From NCBI GenBank assembly GCA_020634565.1, contig JACKBN010000004.1, positions 248,001-312,000 of the forward strand: a stretch of 64,000 nucleotides of DNA. Direction: 5' to 3'. Under the pieces are notes generated by a model. That model did no database searches. It was not told the origin of the DNA and saw nothing but the letters and a program-made list of their open reading frames with translations. Position numbers and translations under genes: made by a program. How positions within the stretch are numbered: position 1 is the first letter of the stretch; the number at the start of each line of letters is the position of its first letter. The stretch comes from Ardenticatenaceae bacterium (GTDB lineage Bacteria; Chloroflexota; Anaerolineae; Promineifilales; Promineifilaceae). Of this stretch, positions 8,386 to 16,566 are shown piece by piece.

Positions 8386-9053
8386 CAGAAACCATTTCGC
8401 TGCTCATTTGCGACGACCAGGAGGTGGTGCGCAAGGGGCTGAACACTATTTTTCGCTATGCCGAGGGCATTGAAGTGGTTGGGCTGGCGGTGGACGGCGA
8501 GGACGCAGTTGCCCAAGCCGCCGCCAGTATGCCCGACGTCATCCTGATGGATTTGCAGATGCCGAAGCTGAACGGCATCCACGCCACGCGGCGCATTTGC
8601 ACGGCGCTGCCACAGACTAAAATCATCGTGCTGACTACGTTTGACACAGATGAATGGGTGTTCGATGCGGTGCGGGCGGGAGCGAGTGGCTATTTGCTGA
8701 AGGATGCGACGGGGGATGAAATTGTAACGGCCGTTCGTGAAACCCACGCCGGTAACAACCACCTCGATCCTAAAATTGCGGGCAAAATTTTGGCGGAATT
8801 TAACCGGTTGGGCCAGCAAAAAATCAAGCCCCAGTCAGATGATCCGGTGCTGGAGCAGTTGAGCGAGCGGGAGTTGTCTATTTTGCGCCTGATGGCCCAG
8901 GGCAAAACCAACCAGGAGATTGCCGAGGCGCTCTTTTTGGCCATCGGCACGGTGAAAAACAACATTAGCCAAATTTTGGGGAAGCTGCACGCCAACGATC
9001 GCACCCAGGCGGTGCTCACCGCCCTCCGGCGCGGCATTGTGGATTTGGAGTAG
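8382..9053 (+). CDS. NarL/FixJ-family response regulator, partner of preceding kinase
   Basis: 223 residues. The REC domain has the acidic pair in ICDDQE, phospho-acceptor Asp in VILMDLQMP, a TTFD switch strand and Lys in YLLKDAT. The LuxR-type HTH is LSERELSILRLMAQGKTNQE. Translation starts at the ATG overlapping the kinase stop. It is a clear paralogue of the regulator at 4086-4739; here the recognition helix contains IGTVKNNISQILGKL. Confidence 0.93.
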   Translation: MTETISLLICDDQEVVRKGLNTIFRYAEGIEVVGLAVDGEDAVAQAAASMPDVILMDLQMPKLNGIHATRRICTALPQTKIIVLTTFDTDEWVFDAVRAGASGYLLKDATGDEIVTAVRETHAGNNHLDPKIAGKILAEFNRLGQQKIKPQSDDPVLEQLSERELSILRLMAQGKTNQEIAEALFLAIGTVKNNISQILGKLHANDRTQAVLTALRRGIVDLE

Positions 9054-9067
9054 CGGGCGTTTAAACC

Positions 9068-9161
9068 AAACCTGACAGGTTTTCTAAGTGATCTTCAATT
9101 GAAGAAGGTTTGTCTTGCCGAGATTTATTTTGAGCAGATACGTTGTAAACCTGTCAGGTTT
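9068..9161. repeat. AAACCTGACAGGTTT inverted repeat
   Basis: AAACCTGACAGGTTTT (9068-9083) and AAACCTGTCAGGTTT (9147-9161) are inverted copies, each nearly palindromic, between the converging regulator and dam-like genes. It may act as a bidirectional terminator or be a mobile palindromic repeat. Confidence 0.65.
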
Positions 9162-9165
9162 ACAC

Positions 9166-9966
9166 TCAGCTGAATAGCGCCAGCAACTCCGCCGCTTTGT
9201 CGCGCTTGTCGCCGTTGCAGCTGATGAAGCGGCGCACCTCAAAAGTCTCGATTTCGGCGGCCTCGTAAACTGCACGCACTTCTTCCGTATCGTGGTTGGA
9301 AATGATGACGGGAATGCCGCGTTCAGCGAGATTGGTCGCTTGCCGGGCCAATTCCTGCTGCTCAGCCCAGCCAAAGCCATCGGCGCTGTAGCTGGTAAAG
9401 TTAGCCGTCTCGGACAGTGGCACGTAGGGGGGATCGCAGTAGACCACATCACCTGGCTGGCAGTTGGCCATCGTGGTTGCAAAATTGGCTTGCTGGAAGG
9501 TGGCTTGCTGCGCTTGTTGGGCAAAATGGCGCATTTCGGCTTCGGGGAAGTACGGCCGTTTATAGCGACCAAATGGCACATTAAAGCCACCCTTCATGTT
9601 GTAGCGGCAAAGGCCGTTGTAGCCGTGCTTGTTCATGTACAAAAAGATGGCGGATTTGCGGCGTGGGTCGTCGCTGCTGTTGAATTCGTCGCGCAGGGCG
9701 TAGTAGCGATCTTTGTCATTGTACTCTGGCGCAAAGAGGGGACGGCAATACTCAATAAACGCTTCGCCTTCTGCTTGCAGATGCTGGTAGAGAATGATCA
9801 AATCAGCATTGGCGTCGGTGAGCAGGTAGCGCGGGGAATCGGTGTTGAGGAACAGTGCGCCGGAGCCAACAAACGGTTCCACCAGCCGCTCACCGGGCGG
9901 CAGCAGCGCCTTGATTTTGTCTACAATTTTGTATTTGTTTCCGGCCCATTTAAGGAATGGTTTCAT
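9166..9966 (-). CDS. dam: Dam-type DNA adenine-N6 methyltransferase (D12 class)
   Basis: 266 residues, collinear with the Dam family. FLKWAGNK and VEPFVGSGALFLNTD form the SAM motif, then FLYMNKHGYNGLCRYN, FNVPFGRYKRPYFPEAE, and catalytic DPPY at 168-171, ending SNHDTEEV and SCNGDKRDKAAELLALFS. Dam methylates adenine in GATC. No restriction endonuclease, mutH or other partner is nearby, so it looks like an orphan methylase. I set the start at MKPFLKW because a hairpin repeat (9987-10020) occupies the DNA just upstream; an in-frame ATG inside that hairpin is unlikely to be used. Confidence 0.9.
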   Translation of the reverse strand: MKPFLKWAGNKYKIVDKIKALLPPGERLVEPFVGSGALFLNTDSPRYLLTDANADLIILYQHLQAEGEAFIEYCRPLFAPEYNDKDRYYALRDEFNSSDDPRRKSAIFLYMNKHGYNGLCRYNMKGGFNVPFGRYKRPYFPEAEMRHFAQQAQQATFQQANFATTMANCQPGDVVYCDPPYVPLSETANFTSYSADGFGWAEQQELARQATNLAERGIPVIISNHDTEEVRAVYEAAEIETFEVRRFISCNGDKRDKAAELLALFS

Positions 9967-9986
9967 AAAGTTGATCGATTGCGTAG

Positions 9987-10020
9987 AGGTGACAGGCATT
10001 TTCAAAAGTGCCGGTCACCT
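9987..10020. repeat. AGGTGACAGGCA / TGCCGGTCACCT hairpin repeat
   Basis: Twelve-base arms (9987-9998 and 10009-10020) with one mismatch around a 10-nt loop, between two minus-strand genes. It supports placing the methylase start downstream of it. Confidence 0.7.
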
Positions 10021-10027
10021 GGGTAAA

Positions 10028-10801
10028 TTAGTTTGATAGCTGCTTTTGCATAAATTCCCAGTTGGGTGGTTTTACGAAGGAAACAACTTCCTTTTCCTGG
10101 TGCATATTGTAGGCAACCAGCCGCTTTTCAACGGACCAACCTTCGCCTTTGTGCCAGGTGAGCAGGCCGTATTTGGCCCGTTTGTCGCCGTCGCTGGGTA
10201 GGTTGACGGAGCTGATATTGGCCAGAATCATGTCGTTCCAGCGGCGCACGTTGGGGACGTGCAGGTGGCCAAAGGCGATGATGCCGGCGGTGGTGCTTTC
10301 CAGTAACGGCCGTATTTCCCAATCACTATTTGGCCATTTCACCTCGCCCAGCAGTTCCTGCTGGAATTCGTCCGTGGGCACAAGCATCTGGTTTACGTCC
10401 AGTGGGTTGGCGTGGGTAATGAGCAGATCGTCGCTGGAAACGGCCGTTACCCCAATGCGGTGGCTAAACGGCAAACGAGCCAGCCAATCCACGTTGTCTT
10501 GCCCCAGCTTCTCTTTGGTCCAGGAAATAACGTTCAAGAACGATTCCACGCGCTGAATTTGGGCTTCGGTGGCCTCGGCCGGCAGTTGGGGTGGGGTGTG
10601 CAGCGCTTCGTCGGTGTTGCCGTAGACAAAAATATCCGTTTCGCTGCGGGCCAGTTCCAAACAGGCGCGGGGGCGTGCGCCCATTACGCACAGATCCCCG
10701 GCAAAAGCGATGAGATCGGGCGCTTGTTTTTTAATGTCGGCCAAAACAGTTTGCAGCGCAGTGAGATTACCATGCACATCAGAATAAATGGCGATTCGCA
10801 T
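10028..10801 (-). CDS. Calcineurin-like metallophosphoesterase (YfcE/MJ0936-like)
   Basis: 257 residues. Metal-binding motifs are visible in order: SDVHGN near the N-terminus, FAGDLCVMG, VYGNTDE, then THANPLD and GHLHVP. This is the small bacterial phosphodiesterase type of the calcineurin superfamily. GAGGAG upstream fixes ATG 10801; an upstream in-frame ATG lacks such a site. Substrate cannot be read from sequence. It is divergent from the S10 peptidase gene. Confidence 0.85.
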   Translation of the reverse strand: MRIAIYSDVHGNLTALQTVLADIKKQAPDLIAFAGDLCVMGARPRACLELARSETDIFVYGNTDEALHTPPQLPAEATEAQIQRVESFLNVISWTKEKLGQDNVDWLARLPFSHRIGVTAVSSDDLLITHANPLDVNQMLVPTDEFQQELLGEVKWPNSDWEIRPLLESTTAGIIAFGHLHVPNVRRWNDMILANISSVNLPSDGDKRAKYGLLTWHKGEGWSVEKRLVAYNMHQEKEVVSFVKPPNWEFMQKQLSN

Positions 10802-10918
10802 CAGGTTTCTCCTCAAAAAGCGGGTCAATTTGATCCATTATCGCTGGTCTGGTGGGGAATCGCAAAGTCAAAACTGAATGGTATAATTCGCCACAACCAA
10901 TCCCAAGGAGCGTAAAAG

Positions 10919-12415
10919 ATGGCAGACGAGTCAAAATCTGAAGAGAAAAAAGAGAACGGCAAGGATAAGCCGGAACTCAAAGATAATCTGGTAGAAACGC
11001 AGCACATGGTGACGATAAACGGCCGTAAAATCAACTACACCGTCACCACCGGCACCATCGTCCTCAAGGAAGAAACCGAAAAAGAGGGCAAAGCGGATGG
11101 ACACAAGCCCAAAGCCGAGATCTTCTTTGTGGCCTACACGCGCGACGGCATTAAAGACCAGAAAAAACGGCCGTTAACCTTCTCCTTCAATGGCGGCCCT
11201 GGTTCCTCCTCCGTTTGGCTGCATTTGGGCGTGCTTGGCCCGCGCCGCATTGTCACCGATGAAGAGGGCAATTTGCTCCAACCGCCCTACGATCTCATCG
11301 AAAATGAATATTCCATCCTGGACGAAACTGACCTGGTGTTTATCGATCCGGTGAGCACAGGCTACAGCCGCGCCGTCGAGGGCGAAAAACCACGCGACTT
11401 CCACGCCTTCAAGAAGGATATTGAGTACGTGGGTGATTTTATCCGGCTCTACTGTTCGCGATACGGCCGTTGGACCTCCCCCAAATTCCTCGCTGGCGAA
11501 AGCTACGGCACCACCCGCGCCGCCGGACTGTCTGGCTACCTGCAAGAGCGGCACGGCATGTACCTCAACGGCATCATGCTCATCTCCGTCGTGCTCAACT
11601 TCCAAACCATTCGCTTCCCCGTGGGTAACGATCTGCCCTACATTTTGTACCTGCCCAGCATGGCTGCCACCGCCTGGTACCACAACAAGCTGGATACTAA
11701 ACTCCAGGCCAGCCTCGAAGACACCGTCAACGAAGTGCGCCAATTTGCCCTCACAGAGTATACGCTCGCGCTGATGCAGGGTTCTGCTTTGCCCGAAAAA
11801 GAGAAAGTAAAAATTGAAAAGAAGCTGTCCCGCTATCTGGGTATTTCACTGGATTATGTCAAGCGATGCAACCTGCGTGTGCAGTATATGCGCTTTTGCA
11901 AAGAGCTGCTGCGCGACCAGCATCGCACCGTCGGCCGCCTGGACAGCCGCTTTTTGGGTATCGACCGGGATGCGGCGGGTGAATATTTTGAGTACGATGC
12001 CAGCTACGCCGTGATTCAGGGTCCGTACACCGCCACTTTCAACGATTACGTCCGCCAGGAGCTGAAATTTGAAAGCGACCTGCCCTATGAAATTCTCACC
12101 GGCAAAGTATGGCCGTGGAATTACGAACCGCACGTGAATGAGTTTGCCAACGTAGCTGAAACGCTGCGTCAGGCGATGACTGTCAACCCGTTCCTCAAGA
12201 TATACGTGGCCAACGGCTACTACGATCTGGCGACGCCGTTCCTGGCAACTGAGTACACCTTCAATCATCTGGACATCGACCCCACGCTGCTGGAAAATGT
12301 CACCATGCATTACTATGAAGCGGGGCACATGATGTATGCGCATCTCCCCTCGCTGGCGCAAATGAAGCTGGATATGGATGCCTTTTTGCAAACGGCCGTT
12401 CCCGCACAAAAGTAA
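10919..12415 (+). CDS. Peptidase S10 (serine carboxypeptidase-like), apparently cytoplasmic
   Basis: 498 residues. Serine carboxypeptidase signatures: oxyanion region NGGPGSSSVW (about 91-100), nucleophile Ser195 in GESYG, the Asp of NGYYDLATPF near residue 435, and the His of YEAGHMMY near residue 470. The N-terminus is charged (Lys/Glu-rich) with no signal peptide, unlike eukaryotic vacuolar S10 enzymes, so a cytoplasmic role is inferred. AAGGAG lies upstream of ATG 10919. A TATAAT at 10882-10887 may be its promoter. The M20 peptidase gene follows across a palindromic repeat. Confidence 0.88.
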   Translation: MADESKSEEKKENGKDKPELKDNLVETQHMVTINGRKINYTVTTGTIVLKEETEKEGKADGHKPKAEIFFVAYTRDGIKDQKKRPLTFSFNGGPGSSSVWLHLGVLGPRRIVTDEEGNLLQPPYDLIENEYSILDETDLVFIDPVSTGYSRAVEGEKPRDFHAFKKDIEYVGDFIRLYCSRYGRWTSPKFLAGESYGTTRAAGLSGYLQERHGMYLNGIMLISVVLNFQTIRFPVGNDLPYILYLPSMAATAWYHNKLDTKLQASLEDTVNEVRQFALTEYTLALMQGSALPEKEKVKIEKKLSRYLGISLDYVKRCNLRVQYMRFCKELLRDQHRTVGRLDSRFLGIDRDAAGEYFEYDASYAVIQGPYTATFNDYVRQELKFESDLPYEILTGKVWPWNYEPHVNEFANVAETLRQAMTVNPFLKIYVANGYYDLATPFLATEYTFNHLDIDPTLLENVTMHYYEAGHMMYAHLPSLAQMKLDMDAFLQTAVPAQK

Positions 12416-12427
12416 TCGAGTAACGCA

Positions 12428-12486
12428 GATTGGACCAATTTTAGTCGAAAATAGTTCACAGGCTCTGCAATAAAATTGGTCCAATC
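12428..12486 (+). repeat. GATTGGACCA inverted repeat, copy 1
   Basis: Perfect 16-bp arms GATTGGACCAATTTTA (12428-12443) and its complement (12471-12486), followed by TTTTTCC. It starts 12 bp after the S10 stop codon. The T-run would allow it to act as a terminator. Confidence 0.85.
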
Positions 12487-12513
12487 TTTTTCCTAACTAC
12501 ACTAAAATACCTC

Positions 12514-13785
12514 ATGAACGACATTGAAAAATCAGTACTCGATGCCCTCGATTTTGACGGCCTGCTGCAAGCACTGGATCGACTGGTACAAATTCCCAGC
12601 CTGGATGGCTCCCCAGAAGAGCGCACGGTGCAGGAAGAAACGGCCGTTCTCATGCAATTCCTCGGTTTGGATGTAGAAACCTGGGAGATTGATTTCGCTA
12701 AACTGGCGCAACACCCCGACTACACCGCCGAAGTGGCGCGCACCTCTGGGTTGGGCGTGCTGGGTAGCTATGGCCTTGGCGACGGCCCCACGCTCATCCT
12801 CAACGGCCACACCGACGTGGTGCCTGCGGGGGAACTGGATCGCTGGCATTACCCACCCTGGCGCGCCACCTACAACCCCGCTGACGGCAACGTCTACGGC
12901 CGGGGCGCGCTGGATATGAAAGGCGGCCTGTGCTGCGGCCTCTTTGCCGTCAAAGCGATCATGGATGCCGGGATTCAGCTCAAAGGTCGCGTACACATTC
13001 AATCCGTGATTGGTGAGGAAGATGGTGGGGCGGGCACGTTAGCTGCCGTTTTGCATGACCCCAAAGCAGACGCGGCGATTATCATGGAGCCAACCGAGTT
13101 AATGATCGCCCCCGCGCAGGCCGGTGCCTACAACTTCCGCGTCACCATTCCCGGCAAAGCGGCGCACGGCGCGATGCGCTTCGAGGGCGTCGATCCGCTG
13201 GAGAAGTTTTTGCTCGTCTACCAAGCTATCCTCGATTTAGAGAAAGCGCGCAATGCCGACGCAGCCCATCCGCTGTTTGCCAGCTATCCGGTGCCTTACC
13301 CCATTTGCGTGGGTACGATTCGCGGCGGCGTCTGGGCCTCCACCGTGGCCGAAACGCTCACGTTTGAAGGGCGTTACGGCGTAAAAATTGGTGAAGATCC
13401 GGCAGCGGCGAAAAAAGAACTGGAAGATTGGATTGGAACGGCCGTTCAAACCGACCCGTGGCTGCGTGAAAACCCACCCATCATTGAATGGTGGGGAGCG
13501 CAGTTTGATCCAGCGGAGATTGGCGTGGAGGAGAGTGTGGTGTTGGAAACGGCCGCTTCCTTCCAGGAAATCACTGGCCACGCGCCCCAAATCCAGGGTA
13601 TGCCTTACGGGGCCGATATGCGCCTGCTGGTCAACGTCGGGGGCATTCCTACCATCATGTTTGGCCCCGGCGATGTGCGCAAAGCCCACCAGCCCGATGA
13701 GCATGTCTCCCTCGCCGACCTCAAAACCTGCGCCCAAACCTTGGTGCTCGCCATCCTTCGCTTCTGCCAAATTGCAGAAGAATAA
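12514..13785 (+). CDS. M20 family metallopeptidase (ArgE/DapE/CPG2-like)
   Basis: 423 residues. Two-zinc M20 signatures: NGHTDVVPAG (metal His and catalytic Asp), GRGALDMKGG (bridging Asp), IGEEDGGAGT (catalytic Glu-Glu), IIMEPTE, and the final His in RKAHQPDEHVS. The central lid domain contains GKAAHGAMRFEG. It could deacylate acetyl- or succinyl-amino acids or cleave dipeptides; sequence alone does not separate ArgE, DapE and carboxypeptidase types. No ribosome site is visible, and a TAAAAT ends 5 bp before the ATG, so a leaderless transcript is possible. Confidence 0.88.
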   Translation: MNDIEKSVLDALDFDGLLQALDRLVQIPSLDGSPEERTVQEETAVLMQFLGLDVETWEIDFAKLAQHPDYTAEVARTSGLGVLGSYGLGDGPTLILNGHTDVVPAGELDRWHYPPWRATYNPADGNVYGRGALDMKGGLCCGLFAVKAIMDAGIQLKGRVHIQSVIGEEDGGAGTLAAVLHDPKADAAIIMEPTELMIAPAQAGAYNFRVTIPGKAAHGAMRFEGVDPLEKFLLVYQAILDLEKARNADAAHPLFASYPVPYPICVGTIRGGVWASTVAETLTFEGRYGVKIGEDPAAAKKELEDWIGTAVQTDPWLRENPPIIEWWGAQFDPAEIGVEESVVLETAASFQEITGHAPQIQGMPYGADMRLLVNVGGIPTIMFGPGDVRKAHQPDEHVSLADLKTCAQTLVLAILRFCQIAEE

Positions 13786-13795
13786 GGAACGCTGA

Positions 13796-13884
13796 GTTTC
13801 GCTGAGAACCGCGGAATTACGCAGAGATTTGTTTTTTCTCTGTGAAACTCTGTGTCACCTCTGCGTGACTTCGTGTTCCTCTTC
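13796..13884. repeat. GAACGCTGAG...CTCTGCGTGA-type intergenic repeat
   Basis: Imperfect inverted repeat: AGGAACGCTGAG and TACGCAGAG on the left mirror CTCTGTGTCACCTCTGCGTGA and GTGTTCCTC on the right. It is the longest of four related fragments in the window. Confidence 0.55.
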
Positions 13885-13903
13885 CCCAATTTCAAAATTC
13901 CCC

Positions 13904-13934
13904 TTGACATTGACGCTACGTCATACTTTATCAT
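13904..13934 (+). promoter_or_regulatory. MerR-type promoter with operator dyad
   Basis: TTGACA (13904-13909) and TATCAT (13929-13934) are separated by 19 bp, the over-long spacing typical of MerR-activated promoters. The spacer holds a perfect dyad TGACG-CTA-CGTCA (13911-13923), a likely binding site for the MerR protein encoded just downstream (autoregulation). Confidence 0.7.
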
Positions 13935-13961
13935 GGCTCTACTTCAGTTCTGGAGATGCGC

Positions 13962-14705
13962 ATGTACACGATTAAACAACTGGCCGACCTGGCCAACGTC
14001 AGCCGCCGCACGCTGCGGTATTACGACCAGATTGATTTGCTGAAGCCAACGGCCGTTGGCGACAACAACTACCGCTACTACGACCAAAAAACGGTCTTGC
14101 GCTTGCAGCAAATCCGTTTTTATCAGGAGCTGGATTTCAGCCTGGACGACATTCGGAAAATTCTAGACAAGTCCGATTTCAACGCGCTGCAATCGCTGCA
14201 AACGCAAAAAGAAGCGCTGCTGAGGCAGGCAGAACGGCTGAACCAGCTCATCACAACAATCGACAACACCATTTTGCATTTAGAAGGAAAACTAGAGATG
14301 GACAACAAAGATTTATTCGCGGGCTTCGACGAAGCCAAGCAAAAAGCGTACGCCGAAGAAGCCGAGCGTCGCTGGGACCCCAGGCTGGTACGTGAATCCA
14401 ACCAGCGCTGGAATCAGCTTAGCAAGGACCAGCAAAAAGCGATCATGCAGGAAGGCAACCAAATCTACCTGGACATGGTTGGGCAAATGGACAACGCGCC
14501 AGATAGCGAAGACGTTCAGGCAATTGTAGCCCGCTGGCATCAGCACATCCGCCACTTCTACGAACCCAACTTCGCCACCTTGCGCGGTCTGGGGCAAGGT
14601 TACGCCAACGATCCCGCCTTCCGCGCTACGTTTGAAGCGATGCACCCTGACCTGCCGGACTTCTTGCAGACGGCGATTACCGTCTACTGCGACAAAAATG
14701 AGTAA
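13962..14705 (+). CDS. MerR-family regulator with TipAS-like effector domain
   Basis: About 247 residues. MerR HTH at 1-70 (MYTIKQLADLANVSRRTLRYYDQIDLL), a dimerisation coiled coil (about 75-112), then a C-terminal helical domain (about 125-245: FAGFDEAKQKAYAEEAERRW...HIRHFY) matching TipAS antibiotic-sensing domains. It probably activates its own promoter when bound to a hydrophobic ligand. GGAG at 13952-13955 favours ATG 13962 over ATG 13956. The DUF2268-like gene follows across an AT-rich repeat and is the obvious co-regulated partner. Confidence 0.9.
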   Translation: MYTIKQLADLANVSRRTLRYYDQIDLLKPTAVGDNNYRYYDQKTVLRLQQIRFYQELDFSLDDIRKILDKSDFNALQSLQTQKEALLRQAERLNQLITTIDNTILHLEGKLEMDNKDLFAGFDEAKQKAYAEEAERRWDPRLVRESNQRWNQLSKDQQKAIMQEGNQIYLDMVGQMDNAPDSEDVQAIVARWHQHIRHFYEPNFATLRGLGQGYANDPAFRATFEAMHPDLPDFLQTAITVYCDKNE

Positions 14706-14775
14706 TTGCGTAATTGGTAATTGAGTAATTATTGGTCACGAGGCCAATTACCTAATTATTCAATTACCCAATTAC
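14704..14775. repeat. AT-rich TAATTG inverted repeat, copy 1
   Basis: GTAATTGGTAATTGAGTAAT on the left mirrors ATTCAATTACCCAATTAC on the right. A second copy is at 17463-17527, and a half copy adjoins the repeat ending at 55605. Confidence 0.7.
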
Positions 14776-14792
14776 TTCCCAAAGGAAAAATC

Positions 14793-15707
14793 ATGAAAAG
14801 CAATTGGATACCCACGAATGAATATTACGGCCGTCTTCTAAACGAACCCGACGCCGCCAAACGAGAACAACTGTACCTGGACCTGCTTGTCCAGCCGTGG
14901 CAGCAAATGATGAACATGATGCAGCGCCCCGGCATGGACCCCAACGACCCGTTTGCTGGGGCCAAAGTGTGGGGCTGGCTGCTGCCGCATCAAACCGACG
15001 CAATCGCCAACCTGCTGCAAAAAATGGAAGCCGCCAACGCCTGGGAAATTGGCCGGGACGCGGCTGCAAAAGCGGCGGCGCAATTTGCACCCTATGCCGA
15101 CCGTCTGCCTTTTGACACCTTTGAAGGTTGGCTGGTTCTGGCCGATCCGACCTTCTTTGCCAACGACCCGCAGCCCGGTTATACCGGCGCGACGGACTGG
15201 TTTGCCCCGCGCTATATTGGCCAGTTTTGGGAACCGGACGGGCGCAATTTACCGCATCTGGCGGGATTGGTGGCGCATGAGATGCACCATCTGGTGCGCT
15301 TCCGCGTCTTTCCGTTTACGCCGCAAACCAGCGTGGCGGAGTACATTGTGCTGGAGGGCATGGCGGAATCGTTTGCCGCCGCGCTGTTTGGCGACGAGGT
15401 GGTGGGTTACTACGTGACCCAGTTTGACGAGGCGATGCTGGACGCCGCCAAATCGCTGATTGCCACGGGGCTGCAAAAGACGGGCTTCAACGTCATTCGC
15501 AGTTACATCTTTGGCGATGCGCTGGCCGAGCGGAGCGGTTTTGAGCCGCTGGGTGGGATGCCTGCCTACGGTGGCTATGCGGTGGGTTACCACGTAGTAC
15601 AAGCGTTTTTGCAGCGCACGGGGATGAGCGTGGAGGAAGCAACCTTCGTCCCGGCGGATGAAATTGTGGCGAAATCGGAGTTTTTTGCAGAGTTAGATCC
15701 AGCCTAG
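14793..15707 (+). CDS. DUF2268-type putative zinc-dependent protease
   Basis: 304 residues. The core motif VAHEMHHLVRF carries an HExxH zinc site (H-E-M-H-H), followed by EYIVLEGMAESFAAAL with a third-ligand glutamate, the pattern of DUF2268 predicted Zn-proteases. No signal peptide. AAAGGAAA precedes ATG 14793. Pairing with a TipAS-type MerR gene suggests induction by a xenobiotic or stress ligand; substrate is unknown. Confidence 0.75.
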   Translation: MKSNWIPTNEYYGRLLNEPDAAKREQLYLDLLVQPWQQMMNMMQRPGMDPNDPFAGAKVWGWLLPHQTDAIANLLQKMEAANAWEIGRDAAAKAAAQFAPYADRLPFDTFEGWLVLADPTFFANDPQPGYTGATDWFAPRYIGQFWEPDGRNLPHLAGLVAHEMHHLVRFRVFPFTPQTSVAEYIVLEGMAESFAAALFGDEVVGYYVTQFDEAMLDAAKSLIATGLQKTGFNVIRSYIFGDALAERSGFEPLGGMPAYGGYAVGYHVVQAFLQRTGMSVEEATFVPADEIVAKSEFFAELDPA

Positions 15708-15719
15708 CCCCCCAATAGA

Positions 15720-15769
15720 ACGCTGATTTTCCTGATTCCCATGATCAGGGAGATCAGGAAAATCAGCGT
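15720..15769. repeat. 50-bp inverted repeat with ACGCTGATTTTCCTGAT arms
   Basis: Perfect 17-bp arms at 15720-15736 and 15753-15769 around a 16-nt centre, between converging genes. Possible bidirectional terminator. Confidence 0.75.
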
Positions 15770-15801
15770 CCAATTTCTTGAAGATACTCATTCCACGGTT
15801 T

Positions 15802-16566
15802 TTATTGCCGCTGTCGCCAGTCCATTTTGCGGTCAACAATCCAGAAGACAAAGCCGCCGAGCAGGAGCAAAATGCCTAAATCGAGCCAAAGTTGGGATGT
15901 GATTGGCCCTAGCAGCGTTTGGCGCAGGGCGGAGGCGGCGTAGGTGGCCGGGCTTAAGCGGCCAACAGTTTGCAGGATGGCGGGCAGGCGATCCGGGGGA
16001 ATGACGACGGGGCCAAGGCCGAGCATGAGCAGCGTGAGCAAGGTGCTGATCGTGCCGGATTCTGCCTGGGTGCGGGCCAGCACGCCGATGAGCGCGCCGA
16101 CGCCAGAAAGGGGCAGGGTGCAGATGGGCACGACGAGCAGCAGCCACCAGCTTGGCTGGAGAGGAATGCCCAACAGCCAACTGCCTACAACGGCCGTTAC
16201 CAACACCGACGGCAGCGCCAGCAGGAAAAAAGCCAAAATAATCGCTAAAATGAGTGCCGATTTGCGTACCGGCAGCGTGCCAAAATAATCGAGCGAGCCC
16301 ATGAAGCGCATGAAGATGATGTGGCTCTGTACGTTGTTCATGATGCCAAACATGAGCGCCAGAACGATGTTGCCGGTGAGCACGTAGGTGAGCGCCTCTA
16401 GTCCGGCGTCGCGGGCAAAGACGGAAAGGCCCAACATGCTGAGCAGCGGGGCGATGGTGCCCAAAACCACCATGCTGCGCCAGGACCAGCGCCAGTTGGT
16501 CAGCTCAATCAGCAGCAAATTCCAGATTTGCGTGAGGAAGGGTTGGGAATTACGGCCGTTTTGCAT
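15802..16566 (-). CDS. ABC-2 type transporter permease
   Basis: 254 residues with six hydrophobic spans, ending in a basic tail (DRKMDWRQRQ). This is the ABC-2 export-permease shape. I start it at ATG 16566, which overlaps the ATPase gene by 17 bp; the open frame extends further upstream only as a shadow of the ATPase. With the ATPase at 16550-17458 it forms a complete two-gene exporter. Cargo is unknown (drug, lipid or polymer are all possible). Confidence 0.8.
   Translation of the reverse strand: MQNGRNSQPFLTQIWNLLLIELTNWRWSWRSMVVLGTIAPLLSMLGLSVFARDAGLEALTYVLTGNIVLALMFGIMNNVQSHIIFMRFMGSLDYFGTLPVRKSALILAIILAFFLLALPSVLVTAVVGSWLLGIPLQPSWWLLLVVPICTLPLSGVGALIGVLARTQAESGTISTLLTLLMLGLGPVVIPPDRLPAILQTVGRLSPATYAASALRQTLLGPITSQLWLDLGILLLLGGFVFWIVDRKMDWRQRQ

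Noticed and set aside
9084..9590. Second open frame overlapping the methylase gene
   Set aside because: It lies in another frame of the dam-like gene and shows no domain or start.
9166..9966. The Dam-like methylase as the enzyme acting on ACGGCCGT
   Set aside because: Dam-family enzymes modify adenine in GATC, which the octamer does not contain.
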